Below the pieces are notes generated by a model. It was not told the DNA's origin, did not search any database, and was given only the letters and a program-made list of their open reading frames with translations. DNA of 64,000 nucleotides from Phoronis australis (lineage: Eukaryota; Phoronida; Phoronidae): the NCBI GenBank assembly GCA_002633005.1, contig NMRA01000047.1, positions 707,326 through 771,325 of the forward strand. Reading direction: 5' to 3'. The translations under genes and the position numbers were made by a program. Shown here one piece after another: positions 54,101 through 64,000 of this stretch; position 1 is the first letter of the stretch; the number at the start of each line of letters is the position of its first letter.

Positions 54101-57100
54101 GAGGGGAATTTTGTGTCCAGAAATAATCTCTGAAATACAGTATGATTGAACTGACCATTTGACCTCTGTAGGAAGTCTAATGAAACTCGAGCTGTTTCTA
54201 TGTTATCCGTCAGATATGGACACCGACAATAGTGGGTATTTATATTAAAAATCTTGTGGCAGAAAGTAGGACAATAGTCGCTTACAGCGTTGCTAGATTT
54301 TGAGAACCAATTGGTACTTGTTTTTCAGTGGAGAAAACTGGTTCTCAAAATGCGGGACCTCCGTAATTGACTATTGCCAATATTGCCTGTTCTCAAAATT
54401 GTAGGAAATTCTGCAAGACATGGCTTTATTTCAGAGGGTTTTTTTGCAAAAGGATATCTGTGTTCAGTTTGTCAGATAATACTTATTTTGTCGGAATGTT
54501 AAAAGACTTATCTTAATGGGATCCTCAATCAAAGAATTAGAAGTCTTTTATATGCCACAAATTGGTTACATTGCTTGACCTACCATTGAAAAGATTTCTG
54601 TCCCAACCGGGGCTCAAACCTCAGGACTTTCTGAAGTCATAAATATAGTTTGTTATTGAATAACAAATTTAGTGAACAGTTTTGGCTCGTTAGATAGTAT
54701 GTCATTTAATGGAATGTGTTTTAAATATGAACCTGTAATGTTTAGATTTTTATTTTCACCACTAGAGAGCACGCCAGGTGGTAAATCAAGATGAGGTTGT
54801 TGACCTTGACATTCATCAATGAAAAAGCGGGACATTTTGATCTAGGGACAAATATCCATCTAAACTGCCACAAATAGCATTACAATGGCATTTCTTTTTA
54901 GTCGTGCCTGTAGAATGTGCCACGGAAATAATGATATGTGGTAGGGACCAGCGCAACATATGCAGATTGATGTAATAGCATCACGAATGTAGAAAAGCAG
55001 GGCATTCAGGTACTGTTGTGGGATGCGATACAAAGCTTCAAAAAGGGTGAGAGTCCGTGCCATGTTTGGGACAGTTGGCAACCATGTGACATTAGGAGGC
55101 AGACTTTTGGATCCAAAACGTGACATTTTCCCGTGCCATGCGTGGAAGAATGGAATACAAACGTGAGCATATTGCCCATGACTAATAGTGTTCATTTCTG
55201 TGCTAGGACAATTTCGAGTACAAATACACCCCCAAGTCTCACCTATCTAATGGTGATTCAGAGACCTCAAGTGCAATTGAACAGTCAGTTGAGGGACAGG
55301 TAAGTGAGGGCCTCACACGCTCCTCATCCTGGCCTAGCCAAGCTGATCAACCGACTTCAACAAAGAAGGTGAGCTTCTTCCATTCATTTTCATACTATTC
55401 AAAACATCAATTTCTTATCAGTCTTTTTATAAAGGCGTTAGAAATGCTGCAGATTGTCAAACGGATATGAATTATTAACGTAATCACTTAATTACTTAAT
55501 CTCTAATTCCTGTTAAAAATCTTATTTAGAAAAAACTGAAAAATTCTGAATATTGATTGCCACAGTAGGTGACACCAGGTGCCCAGCTGCATTAAACAGT
55601 CCCAAATAGGGACTCGTCTAAGTTCACTAAATCTACTGCGTATTTTTTGGCTTGTTGAAATACTGATTGTCCTTTCTTATGCTGTTATAGTTTCATTACT
55701 AAGTCAGTTTTTGACTTTGTGGTACAAATCGGGAGTGAACTCTGTGTTGAATTCTCAATATCATTGAAAATAAGTAGGGACGCCCCTAATTTAGGGACTA
55801 AGTCCCACTTTATTTTCATTGAACTAAGGGCTCAGTTTTTCATTGTGTTATTAGAAAATGTCGTTAGTGAACAATGATCTCATAATTAAGAGAAAATTAT
55901 TATACAAGAAGATACGGTGATTCTTCAGTTATTTAGCTCACAATATGGCTGATATTTGAAATTATATGTTGTCAAATTTCTCCACAAAAATAAAGATTAA
56001 GAAAATTTTTTTCAGTTACTAGCATGGTTTGTATTGTGTGGATGTCGTCAAACACTTTTCGGTAGATCTTTCACTATTTGTAGTAAAGTAATCAGCCTTT
56101 GAGAAATGGAAAATAACAATTTTGGCGATTATTTTGGTGAGAACTAAGTGGATAATTACCGTACACATGTGAGTAAAGAACGACACAAATACGTAAAAGA
56201 TTTAGGGAACTTAGTTTAGTCATGTTTGCTACTTATTGCTTAAATGATTTTCATTTTAGGCATGTCGTTACAAATGACTCGACAATTCTTCCCTCATTCC
56301 CAAATCTTATCATTTTTTCAGCATGTTACATTCAACGAATCGTCCCTGCTCAATACCAGTTCACGTACCCCCACAGCTCCCAGGGGACTGGCACCACCGT
56401 TCTTACAGACCAGGTAAAGTTTGAGTTGTGTAGTTCAGGCAGATGCCAACATTTTTGCTGTTTTCTTCACGTAAAATGCAAATCCTTGAGTATTTTATTG
56501 ACACATTTTTGCTTTCACATTTTACTTTTTCAGCTAAATCACCCTTTCATTTTTGTGCACCCATATATATATACTTACATTTTGCACCACCTGGTAGCCA
56601 TTTTTAATTTAGAGTCCATTTTTTGGCATCTGGCTCTCTATCCGCCAAACCACTCGAAGGTTCATGATGAAAATCTGCAGATGTTTTCTTGCCTAGAAGG
56701 CCATAGCTGTTTTTCGTGAGGTCAGACTACTGTGGCACCTCCTAGTGGTAATTTTGTTGTTTTTGCATCCGTGTCTGTATCTCCTTAACTGTTTGCAGGA
56801 TCTTTTGGCAAGTCTTTTTTATGAATGTGACAACAGATGACCACAAGTTTTGGACGGAACTGACTACCACACATTTTTGATGAGAATATCACAGATGATG
56901 TTGTTTTGCCCCCTAGTGGCAATGTTGTTTCTTGCATCCAAGGCTGTATCTCCTAAACTATGCAAGATCTTTGTGAAATTCAGCAACCGTTTTTCTTGCT
57001 CTGCCCTCTAGTGGCAATTTTAGTTTTTAGTGTTTGCCTATGTACCTTCATAGTTCTGTCAAACCACTCAGGATCATTATGAAAATTGGCTGGTGTGACC

Positions 57101-60100
57101 CTACTGATTTAACCACAGCTGACATTGGTTTTCAGAAGGGCCTGACTGCTGTAGCAACGTCTAGTCTGTGGCATATTTTTGTATCTGTGACTGTATCTTC
57201 TTAACTCCTTGCAGGATCTTTCTATGGCAGGTATATTCCTATGAATTTGACCCCAGCCGATGACTTCTTTCGGAAGGATTTGACAACCAATATGTCTCCA
57301 AGTGGCAATTTGATTTCTTATGTTTGTCTCTGTATCTTTGGAGTTGCTTGATGAATTTTGGTGAAATTTAACAATGTCTTCTCATTTTTGGGTGCCATCT
57401 AGTGGCCATTTTTGTGATACCAATAAACACCCCTCTAAGCATACCATTTGAGAAGCAGTCGTGAATACATTTCAACGCTTTGTGTTTGCTATCGTTAAAT
57501 AAATCAAAGACGACCCTACAGTATAATGTCAAAATATCTACAATAAACACTCTTGGATTATTGGGAGACCTACACATATTGACCACTCACTTGACTAGTG
57601 ACATGCTTTTTCACTCTCTTATTGTCTTTTTGTTACAGTTGTACTGGCGATATAAACTTCCCAGTGGCGAGCGGAACAGAGAGTCGATATGTATTAACGT
57701 TAACTAACTCCAGGTCTAAGCCAGTTGCATTCAAGGTACAGTTAATAAAAAATAATGATCAATGGCAGCCAGTGAGAATCTCTGTCACTATTTTCTTGCA
57801 ATATGCATTTCACATTGCAGGGCATTGTTGCCCAATTACATGGTGACAAAATGGTAGTTCATCAAAATCCTTGTATCAAAAAGGTTGTTTTTTATGGCGT
57901 TGATTGTTGATCTTTGGAATACTACTGTATGGGGCTTTAAGCAACGAATTTGTTTTAAACAAATTTGGTTTTCTATCTTTACATTGTCTTTAGTTGTTAT
58001 TAATTGATTCTACTAACACATTCATATTTTTTTGAAATTCCTCTTGACTTGTCTATTAACTTACAGCTTGCATTTTCCATAGAGCGTAGCTGCTCTTAAG
58101 ACACAAACACACATCACTTGTAGCCTATTGAATTTAGCTCAGCTGTAATTTTTCTCCAGGTAAAGACCACCACTCCTGCAGGGTACAGGGTGCGACCAGG
58201 GTCTGACACTGTTCAACCAGGGACCAGCAGTGTTGTGGAGATCGTCTGCCTTCCAGGTTCAGTAGTTTGCATGTGACCCAGTATGTCCCACTGTGGGGAG
58301 TTGTGCGGCAATAAAATCTCATATTGCCTAAATATGTATTGTTAATTATCACTTAAAGAACTGTAAAAATCACCCATTTTGGCAATTTAAGTGAAAGAAT
58401 ATGAATCTATTTGTCAGGAGAGTGTTTATGTATGACAGTGTGGTTGCAACCTGCCCCGTTCCATTGGAGGGTATAATATATGAATTTGAAAATTGCGTTC
58501 ACAGCATACATGTGCATAACTGACACCAATCTTGTCGTTATTATCACATGAAGCCATTATTGCATTTCAGTTTATATGTGATTCGGTTCCAGAATGTTCC
58601 TAATTTGGATGGAACGTTACCACCGTCTCACTTCAATATTTTCCTCCACTGTCCTCTCATTAGCCCTGCAACAACGGTGATAAACTAACAGTTGTCTATT
58701 AGAATAATTCATATTTTTTCATTGTTTAATTATTAGTATTCCTGGTTTAATAAATGTCCATGGCTCTGTTTAACAGCGTTTTACATATTCATTGTGTTTA
58801 CGATCTAGCCAATAATTAACTTTTTTCCTTTTATTACCGATTAAAGAAGATACTTTGTATGAAACGACGGTAGATTGGTAATTCCCCATTTTTTGGAATG
58901 TTGGTTCTTGAAAACCCCAATTGGCTGGTCATGTCTGTTTTTAGGATTGGTACAGAATTTACGAATAATTTTGCTGTTAATTTACTTTGTCACGTGTATT
59001 TCCTCTTTAGCTCACCAAGACAAGTGCTCAAAAGATCGCTTCCTGCTAATGGCTGCTGAAGTGGAGAGTGAGGAGTTTGATATGCGTTATGTGCCATCAG
59101 AAAAGTTATACACAAATAGGTGAAGAAAGTTCATCCAGTTATCACATTTTTTAAAGTGTGTGGTTCAAAACACTGAAAAGCATTTGAATACATTTTATGC
59201 GTCCTTTTATTTGTTAAGGGTTCTTTGAAACTGCTTTATGCTAAGTTTAGCTGGCTAAAAAATGAAAATCGAATTTGGCCTTTCACTGGCATTAAATTAG
59301 TCTCATAATATTCCTTACCATGTTAGGATTCTATTTCCGTTGGTAATGGAAATAGAATTCTATCACAATTAGAAATAGTATGAGATCGGTTCTATGAGAG
59401 CAAAAGGCCTAATTCTATTTTTTAGCCAACTAAACAGGGTGAAAAGTAAGTTGTTGCCTCTCACATTACAAACATGTCCCATTTAGTTTCAACTACAGAA
59501 AGAGAGAAAGAGCAGTTTTCAAAAATGCTCATATCAATCTGGTCTGCTGTTAAGCATTCCTAGCAGTCCTTTGTCCAGCATCACCCACACGCACACACAC
59601 ACACGCACACGCACACGCACGCACACACACACACACACACACAAACAGATGTCATTGCTGATGTGATAATTAATCTCTGCTTCACACAGGTAGAATTTAG
59701 ATCAGAGGTCATGATAATGCTATGGGTTGGCGCTGCCAGTTCTTGTACGGGTCTGTTGACAAAGTGCCATATTTCTAATAACGTTTTCGTGCATATTGTT
59801 TATTTGTTGTGTATGCTTTTATATTTGTTTTCGCACTGACTGTAAGGCCCTTATGGCAGTGTCCAGCTGATTAGGTTGATACACTTTTAAATGTATCTGT
59901 TAAAGATGCTGTTTTCAATAACTTTGCCTCAAGGATAGTTGAATGACGGGCATCATGATGTGTCAAGTGACTTGTGCAATGAATATGTGAGCAGGACCTT
60001 TCTTCCATGCTTGTAGTAACGTCGTTATTTTTTGACCAGATACAATGTGACTTACGGACAAAGTGAGAGCGCTGTGTCTGTTGATGCAGGGACCAAGTCT

Positions 60101-60969
60101 GGGGGCTCCAGTGACATTGCTCAACTTGCCAGGAAGGTAAACTTGCAGAGTGTTCTGTAGACCTAGTTTCTCTCAAGAAAAACCAGATCTTGCATGACTG
60201 CACAAAATCACACGAGTGAGAAACGCGTGTTTCACATGTATGCTCAGGAGCTTACTAACCTGTCCTAGCAAAATGGCGACCACTGAAGTGATTGGTTGGT
60301 GAGGTCGGAGTGTTGAATTATGGGATTGTATTCAGCTGTGTTTAGTTGAGTTTGGCTGGATCCAATTGTATTCAATGACATTTAAAAAGTATCCATTATC
60401 ATTTAAAAGCACTTGTTTGGTATAGATGTTATGAATAGTGATTGGAGAGCTTCTGTGATTGCTGCATGTGTAAATGCGTTTCATAATAACTCTGTGCATC
60501 TTTGTTACATACCGTAAAGTTTCAAGAAGACAGTGTTGACTCATTCAACCGCGTGTTCAGCACATTCTGTAATAAATTATTTCTTTCGTAAGACAGCCAA
60601 GTATTGTGAATTACGTTGTATTAGTTGTAACCTTTACAGTTTGCTGTCCATACAGTTGTGTGATTTGTTGTTTTGTGATTTGTTGTTGTGGGATGTCTAA
60701 TACAAAATTGCAAGCTACTAAACCAATTGTTTTTCACTCAACTTTCCTTCTCTTCACAGGTGGACCAGTTGTTTGACCAACAGAAGAGACATGAAGCGGA
60801 TCTTGCCAAGTTACAAACAACCGTGAACCTGGTTCTCTATATTCTAGTAGCTTTACTTGCTTTAACATGCCTTTATGTAATGTTTATGTATTTGACTGGA
60901 AGCAGCGCATCTGTAGAGGACACCTGTGTTTCTAGTCCAGCAGCAAAATATGAAAAATCAGTCAGTTGA
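48133..60969 (+). CDS. MOSPD2: MOSPD2-like ER-anchored CRAL-TRIO / MSP-domain protein, 14-15 exons
   Basis: Exons 48417-48471, 50005-50151, 51170-51256, 51607-51761, 52615-52675, 53130-53168, 53952-54076, 55207-55368 (or -55299), 56322-56413, 57639-57735, 58160-58256, 59011-59119, 60040-60136 and 60760-60969 join in phase. With a six-codon start exon they give about 517 residues; human MOSPD2 has about 518. Order: N-terminal helix, CRAL-TRIO domain (about 30-235; M-D-A-T-D-M-G, H-E-M-P-W-L, H-M-G-G-T), acidic Ser-rich linker, MSP domain (about 305-400; Y-R-V-R-P, D-R-F-L-L-M-A-A-E), coiled segment and one C-terminal membrane helix (about 471-493). In vertebrates it sits in the ER membrane, its MSP domain binds FFAT motifs of partner proteins, and it forms contacts with other organelles and lipid droplets. 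Confidence 0.94.
48417..48471 (+). CDS. MOSPD2: MOSPD2 exon: N-terminal helix
   Basis: Acceptor GTTTTAG, donor ACAG|GTAATA. It encodes E-I-S-T-K-I-E-E-L-R-A-K-F-L-E-K-F, the N-terminal helix that precedes the CRAL-TRIO N-lobe. Confidence 0.82.
48472..50004. other. MOSPD2 first intron
   Basis: No exon is needed here: the phase and peptide join directly between 48471 and 50005. Otherwise unremarkable AT-rich sequence, with an A-run at 49772-49790. Confidence 0.5.
50005..50151 (+). CDS. MOSPD2: MOSPD2 exon: CRAL-TRIO N-lobe
   Basis: Acceptor TTGCCAG, donor ATG|GTAATT. It encodes R-D-V-Q-R-I-K-Q-D-D-x-W-L then the L-K-W-R-K-E-I helix, matching vertebrate R-D-V-E-R-L-Q-Q-D-D-x-W and F-Q-W-R-K-E-I. 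Confidence 0.92.
50152..51169. other. MOSPD2 intron
   Basis: AT-rich intron. A TTATTTATTT-rich tract lies at 50341-50440. No further feature. Confidence 0.5.
51170..51256 (+). CDS. MOSPD2: MOSPD2 exon: CRAL-TRIO
   Basis: Acceptor TTATTTCAG, donor TTT|GTAAGT. It encodes G-S-I-Y-F-H-S-C-D-K-D, the Y-x-H-G-Y-D-K-E strand of the lipid-binding fold. Confidence 0.88.
51607..51761 (+). CDS. MOSPD2: MOSPD2 exon: CRAL-TRIO
   Basis: Acceptor GTTGCAG, donor GTG|GTAAGT. It encodes R-V-K-D-N-K-K-D, an amphipathic helix and I-V-V-L-M-D-A-T-D-M-G, equivalent to the vertebrate V-T-V-M-F-D-L-S-E-T-G strand. Confidence 0.92.
52195..52470. mobile_element. CCCTGTTTAG-end MITE family, copy in a MOSPD2 intron
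   Basis: GACAAATTAGGCCTTTTACT, TATTCCTTACGATGACAGAATTC, TTTTAGGGTTGGCTAACCCT and GAAGTGTTTTCCTGAATCGCTG match 27990-28350 in order. Confidence 0.7.
52615..52675 (+). CDS. MOSPD2: MOSPD2 exon: CRAL-TRIO
   Basis: Acceptor CATTGTAG, donor TTAG|GTGATT. It encodes D-M-D-L-L-R-F-E-I-T-C-F and Y-F-P-C-L-L, collinear with vertebrate D-M-D-F-V-R-F. Confidence 0.92.
53130..53168 (+). CDS. MOSPD2: MOSPD2 micro-exon (39 bp): CRAL-TRIO
   Basis: Acceptor TTCTTTCAG, donor AATG|GTAAGT. It encodes E-Y-M-L-I-H-E-M-P-W-L-A-N, containing the conserved D/E-M-P-W-L strand. Confidence 0.92.
53952..54076 (+). CDS. MOSPD2: MOSPD2 exon: end of CRAL-TRIO
   Basis: Acceptor TTTGCTAG, donor ACA|GTAAGT. It encodes W-K-V-V-K-T-W-L-S-A-E through L-W-V-H-M-G-G-T, the usual closing motif of the CRAL-TRIO domain. 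Confidence 0.94.
54077..55206. other. MOSPD2 intron
   Basis: It holds the degenerate SINE at 54590-54645. GAGAAAACTGGTTCTCAA at about 54331 also occurs near 51332, so a further small dispersed repeat is shared by two introns. Confidence 0.5.
54590..54645 (-). repeat. Degenerate second copy of the tRNA-like SINE
   Basis: GATTTCTGTCCCAACCGGGG and CTCAAACC correspond to ATTTCTGTCCTGACCGGGAC and CCGAACC at 35351-35378. The neighbouring TTACATTGCTTGACCTA also matches CTACATCACGTGACCTA. Confidence 0.5.
55207..55368 (+). CDS. MOSPD2: MOSPD2 exon: linker, with two in-frame donors
   Basis: Acceptor GTGCTAG. It begins D-N-F-E-Y-K-Y (vertebrate D-P-F-K-Y-S-Y) and continues as an acidic, Ser-rich linker. 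Two donors fit phase 0: CAG|GTAAGT at 55300 and AAG|GTGAGC at 55369. The longer form adds 23 residues and brings the total length nearer to vertebrate MOSPD2. Confidence 0.85.
55580..55850. repeat. Dispersed repeat, copy 2, in a MOSPD2 intron
   Basis: Collinear with 41255-41530: AAATAGGGACTCG, CATTGAAAATAAGTAGGGAC, GCCCCTAATTTAGGGACTAA and TTATTTTCATTGAA. Type of element unknown. Confidence 0.7.
56322..56413 (+). CDS. MOSPD2: MOSPD2 exon: linker to MSP domain
   Basis: Acceptor TTTTTTCAG, donor CCAG|GTAAAG, leaving two bases that join the next exon as a Ser codon. It encodes a Ser/Thr/Pro-rich linker and the first strand of the MSP domain (P-F-L-Q-T). Confidence 0.75.
56560..57440 (+). mobile_element. 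CACATATTTATATGTG-family repeat array in a MOSPD2 intron
   Basis: A partial head CACCCATATATATATACTTA at about 56558 is followed by subunits with CACCACCTGGTAGCC (56583), CACCTCCTAGTGGTAATTTT (56737), CCCCCTAGTGGCAATG (56910), CCCTCTAGTGGCAATTTT (57003) and CCATCTAGTGGCCATTTTT (57394), spaced by CTGTATCTCCT and ATGAAAATTGG blocks. Confidence 0.78.
57639..57735 (+). CDS. MOSPD2: MOSPD2 exon: MSP domain
   Basis: Acceptor TTGTTACAG, donor AAG|GTACAG. It encodes I-N-F-P-V-A-S-G then L-T-L-T-N-S-x-S-K-P-V-A-F-K, the classic MSP strand pattern that includes the V/I-A-F-K-V motif. Confidence 0.92.
58160..58256 (+). CDS. MOSPD2: MOSPD2 exon: MSP domain, FFAT-binding face
   Basis: Acceptor TTCTCCAG, donor CCAG|GTTCAG. 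It encodes V-K-T-T-T-P-A-G-Y-R-V-R-P-G and V-Q-P-G. The K-T-T and Y-R-V-x-P residues form the surface that binds FFAT motifs in MSP proteins and are kept here. Confidence 0.93.
59011..59119 (+). CDS. MOSPD2: MOSPD2 exon: end of MSP domain
   Basis: Acceptor CTCTTTAG, donor ATAG|GTGAAG. It encodes K-D-R-F-L-L-M-A-A-E-V-E, matching vertebrate Q-D-R-F-L-I-M-A-A-E, followed by an acidic segment. Confidence 0.92.
59239..59445. mobile_element. CCCTGTTTAG-end MITE family, palindromic copy
   Basis: TTTAGCTGGCTAAAAAATG...GAATTTGGCC at one end and GGCCTAATTCTATTTTTTAG CCAACTAAACAGGG at the other form inverted ends. The centre TTCTATTTCCGTTGGTAATGGAAATAGAA is itself a palindrome. Confidence 0.75.
59583..59645. 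repeat. (CA)n microsatellite with CG variants
   Basis: ACACACGCACACGCAC-type dinucleotide run in a MOSPD2 intron. Confidence 0.95.
60040..60136 (+). CDS. MOSPD2: MOSPD2 exon: linker to membrane anchor
   Basis: Acceptor TTGACCAG, donor AAG|GTAAAC. It encodes R-Y-N-V-T-Y-G-Q and a Ser/Gly-rich linker. The split Arg codon and the phase fit both neighbours. Confidence 0.85.
60760..60969 (+). CDS. MOSPD2: MOSPD2 last coding exon: coiled segment and membrane anchor
   Basis: Acceptor TCTTCACAG. It encodes V-D-Q-L-F-D-Q-Q-K-R-H-E-A-D-L, a short helix, then a 23-residue hydrophobic span (from N-L-V-L-Y-I-L to F-M-Y-L), a short polar tail and TGA. This C-terminal tail anchor matches the vertebrate protein. 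Confidence 0.93.
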   Translation: MDQLFDQQKRHEADLAKLQTTVNLVLYILVALLALTCLYVMFMYLTGSSASVEDTCVSSPAAKYEKSVS

Positions 60970-63660
60970 GCCAATCACAACATCTGGTTCTACAGTATAC
61001 GCCAAAGGTATTCAGAAAAAGTGACCCAGAATTCCCTGTCATCACGGATGGGCGGAAGCCGAATTCATTATAAAAGTAGCCTTCCTTCATGACTGAGAAT
61101 CAATTGTAATTTACAGGAAAGTTAGCAGGGCGGCTAAGCCATTTTGTAATTAGAATTTTGCCACCGTGATAGGCAGCCATAACGAGTCATTTTGGTGTTA
61201 ACAGAACCAGCCGTCGTGATAGGAAACACTATTTTGTCTTTTTACTTCTGTCTTCTGCTATATCTCTTTGTCATACAAAAGTGCCTGGAACACCATTTTC
61301 CATGTCTTAGTAAGTAAAGCATGATCACAATCCTCAAAAGTTTTATGAATTGCCCTGCGGCGTATCTCGGTCGAGATTTTCAAAATTTCTCAGAGAAAAG
61401 AGTTGAAGGAAATTATATTTTTATACATAATAGACCTGGGCTTGATACAAAAAACTCCCAATGGCTGATAACTGTAGCACGATTGGTTACTCCTGTTTTT
61501 TACAAGGAAACGCTCACAATTCGACATATTGCCACAAAGTGATTCCAAATAATTTAACAAACGATCAGTCACCTGGTGAGGGTTGGTTTTTTATAAAATG
61601 GTGTTGGTAAAAAAATTAATAACTTCCTTAAAAATGTCGCCAGGTTCTGTGTCGTGGCATCAGTCATAGGTGTCCCAGTTGATGAATGCATGGTTACTCT
61701 ACGTCTTGTGAGCAAAGAATGACACTTCTGAGTGGGTTATTTCCACCAATTTATATTCAGAGGTTGACAACTGAAAATTTATTGTGTAAATCTGTTGATG
61801 GGTTTGATATTTTATATTAATCACAGTGCTGATGTGCTGTTATTTATTATGCATTTATTAGCCGTACTGGAGCGACAGGCAAGATGTGATGTGATGAACA
61901 AATTGTCTATGTATGAGTTATGTTGTTATTGTTACAAGTTGAGTTTTGATCACGTGATCTCCCGTTGCATACAGCCTAGGTCAACAGTGACTAGAGGTCA
62001 CCAATTGCAAACTTGAACCAGAAACTCGTATGCATAAACCGTAATGTACTCAATATCTGAATAGTAGACGCTTATCTTGAGTTTGCTCAAGAGTAGAAAG
62101 GCAAATGCCAAAAATAATTTCAAATTCCATTTCAAGTACAAAGATTAGACCCCAGACTTTACGATCATGCTAACGTTAGCTAAATGTGACTGATGAGCCT
62201 GTTATCCACAATTTTTTCACCAAAGTAGTGTATCTGAGTACTTCTCAAGTCTTCCAACAGGTTTCTCAAGGTAGCCTTCCTGTATGGAAAAATAAGTGTT
62301 GTTCTCAACGATATGGACGTTATGGTGACGAAGGATGCAAGATAGCACCACTCAGGCATTTGTGTTCAAGCGAGTGAAGTCACTGATGTAGCAGGATGCT
62401 TATGTGCTAATTTCTTCAGTTTTGAAACATTAATAGAATGTAGACCAATGAAACTAAGGATTTTAAAATCTTTCGTCACATAATCTTTTTATGTGCATAA
62501 AGCAATGCCCAGATATTTATTATCATGTGAGTGCATTTTTTCTAAAAAATATTGATTTTGGTTGGAGGTCGCCATAACTTCCACTAACATGAAGTTTTTG
62601 GCTTTGAGGATTTTCTTTTGAAGTAAAAGTCCTCGAACTCTGCTGTCAAAAATGAAGACGTGAACATATTTTGCAAAAATAATCTTAGTTTTTGACAGCC
62701 AAGCTTTTTGGCTAAAAGGCTTAGCAAGAAAATTTCAGTTACTCTTTTGTTGCCAATAGAATAAAGAAATGGAATTTGCAAGTTTCATGCAAAAAATTTG
62801 TGGAAAATTTTACGGTCTCCATGAAAAATCATGTTTTTTCAAAATGCGCAATTGTGTGATTACAACCATCTAGACATTAATTTCGTACACATTAAGATTT
62901 TGCAATCAAGGATTTTTAAATATATCGGCAGATTATTAAAGATGTATTTTGATGCTCCTAACTATGCTAATGTATAGCAGGAACTAAACAACAATGCTAT
63001 TTAAACATCATCTATGCTAAACTAATTGCAGTTTTATTCATTGACAACTTGTAAATGTGAAAACAAAAAAATCTGCAAATAGGTGACCTTTGCACTAATG
63101 ACATTTCTTGGGGGGCTCACGTAGCCCGCATCATGCAGTGTTATTCCCGAACCCCCAACACCTTGTCATGATACTTACTGGACATGTTTGAGTGATATAC
63201 AGCAGATTATTTTCGACACAAAACTTGTTTTTTGGCAGTTTTCAACCTTCTTCATATTCACGTTGTCGCTGTATGTTGTGTTTCTAATTTGACAAGCAAT
63301 CATAGAGATAAGGAATTGGCGTCAAGTTCCACTTTGATACTTTAATACAGATTTAAGAAATTTGAACCCATGTTAGGAAAGTATACTACTGGGCTCATTT
63401 TCAAATCAAATCTGGTAAGCTATTTACGAGTATGGTGTGGAATTTTAAGTTGCAAATATTTGTTCTGATAAAATTGTCATTACTAGCGGTAGCAGTGCTG
63501 CACATTGTGAATTTTACTTGCTGTATTTATTGGTCATGGTGTCCAATACAAAGTATTTATGTTAAGTGTTTGGTCAATGGTGCAAAGTCTATTGTTTGTT
63601 ATTGGTGTAATTGTTATTACCATTTGTCCAGGATGTCTAAGTAAAATTATATCCGGTATA
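60970..63660. other. MOSPD2 3' UTR and downstream sequence
   Basis: No new gene recognised. An AATAAA occurs at 62760-62765, about 1.8 kb past the stop, and is one possible poly(A) signal. The GAACTCGA-family MITE lies at 61935-62165. Confidence 0.35.
61935..62165. mobile_element. MITE, GAACTCGA family, copy 3
   Basis: It shares TAGTAGACGCTTATCTTGAG, CAAGAGTAGAAAGGCAAATGCC and CATTTCAAGTACAAAGATTAGACC with copy 2 but is more eroded. Confidence 0.6.
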
Positions 63661-63666
63661 TTAATG

Positions 63667-64000
63667 ACATTCCATTTCTGTCCGATCTTAGCGTTTTCAT
63701 TCCTTGTTGAGAAGTCACATATGTTACTCCTCGAAAAAACGAAACGCAGAAAACACTTACTTGAAGTGCACGTTATTTTACGTTTCCATCCTATCCTACT
63801 ATTTTCATCTCTCGTTCACAAGTCGCCTGTTATTCCTCAAAAATCGGAATGCAGAAAATACCAAGTGAACTTGAAATGAACATTTTATTTTACATCTCCA
63901 GCCATCTTACTATTTTCATCCCCCATAGACAAGTTGCTTCCGTTGCTCAAAAAAAAAAAAAACTGAAAACAACCAATCGAAATGCATATTTTATTATCTG
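63667..64000. repeat. ~110-bp tandem repeat running off the window
   Basis: Three diverged units, each with CCATC..., CTATTTTCAT, a GA(G/C)AAGTC-like block, CTCAAAAA, CGAA.GCAGAAAA, ACTTGAA.TG and ATTTTA, begin near 63667, 63776 and 63887. The last unit is cut by the window end. Confidence 0.75.

Noticed and set aside
56222-56719. 165-codon plus-strand open frame
   Set aside because: It is in a different frame from MOSPD2 exon 56322-56413 and runs into a repeat array.

Overview
This is an animal (metazoan) genomic window. It has multi-exon genes with GT/AG introns, dense transposable-element debris, microsatellites, a minisatellite, and assembly gaps (61 N at 30921-30981, 938 N at 46591-47528, and single N at 4637, 13985 and 39795). 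The mix of SLC16, FANCB and MOSPD2 genes with Tx1/L1-like and CR1/Jockey-like LINE remains suggests a marine invertebrate, plausibly a deuterostome such as a hemichordate or cephalochordate. The sequence alone does not fix the species.

Three protein-coding genes can be reconstructed by joining exons in phase. (1) A plus-strand monocarboxylate-transporter-like gene (SLC16 family) has four exons at 6438-20355. Its 3' end runs into a repeat block. (2) A minus-strand FANCB gene (Fanconi anaemia core complex) has seven recognised exons at 34002-45438. Only a short N-terminal exon is missing. (3) A plus-strand MOSPD2 gene (CRAL-TRIO + MSP + C-terminal membrane anchor) has fourteen exons at 48417-60969, plus a tentative start exon at 48133-48150.

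FANCB and MOSPD2 are divergent neighbours, as I recall them being on the human X chromosome (Xp22.2). This looks like an ancient head-to-head gene pair sharing one promoter interval (about 45.4-48.4 kb). That interval also holds a roughly 36-bp minisatellite and the largest assembly gap.

The rest is mostly repeats. Degenerate LINE fragments lie at 323-1860, 13697-14782, 16488-17140 and 23600-24130. A LINE insertion carries a 10-bp target-site duplication inside a duplicated segment. A HIRAN-like fragment sits in a TIR element inside a FANCB intron. There are several MITE families, tRNA-like SINE heads and several long palindromes. The most unusual repeat begins with a CACATATTTATATGTG head and consists of diverged ~110-130 bp subunits, many carrying a CCACCTAGTGGC-type motif. 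Copies occur in or next to all three genes (20391-22860, 34690-36330, 56560-57440, with a truncated copy at 13787-14000), and the motif resembles a CTCF core.

Exon boundaries were placed by hand from splice dinucleotides, phase and remembered similarity to vertebrate proteins. No alignment or database search was run.
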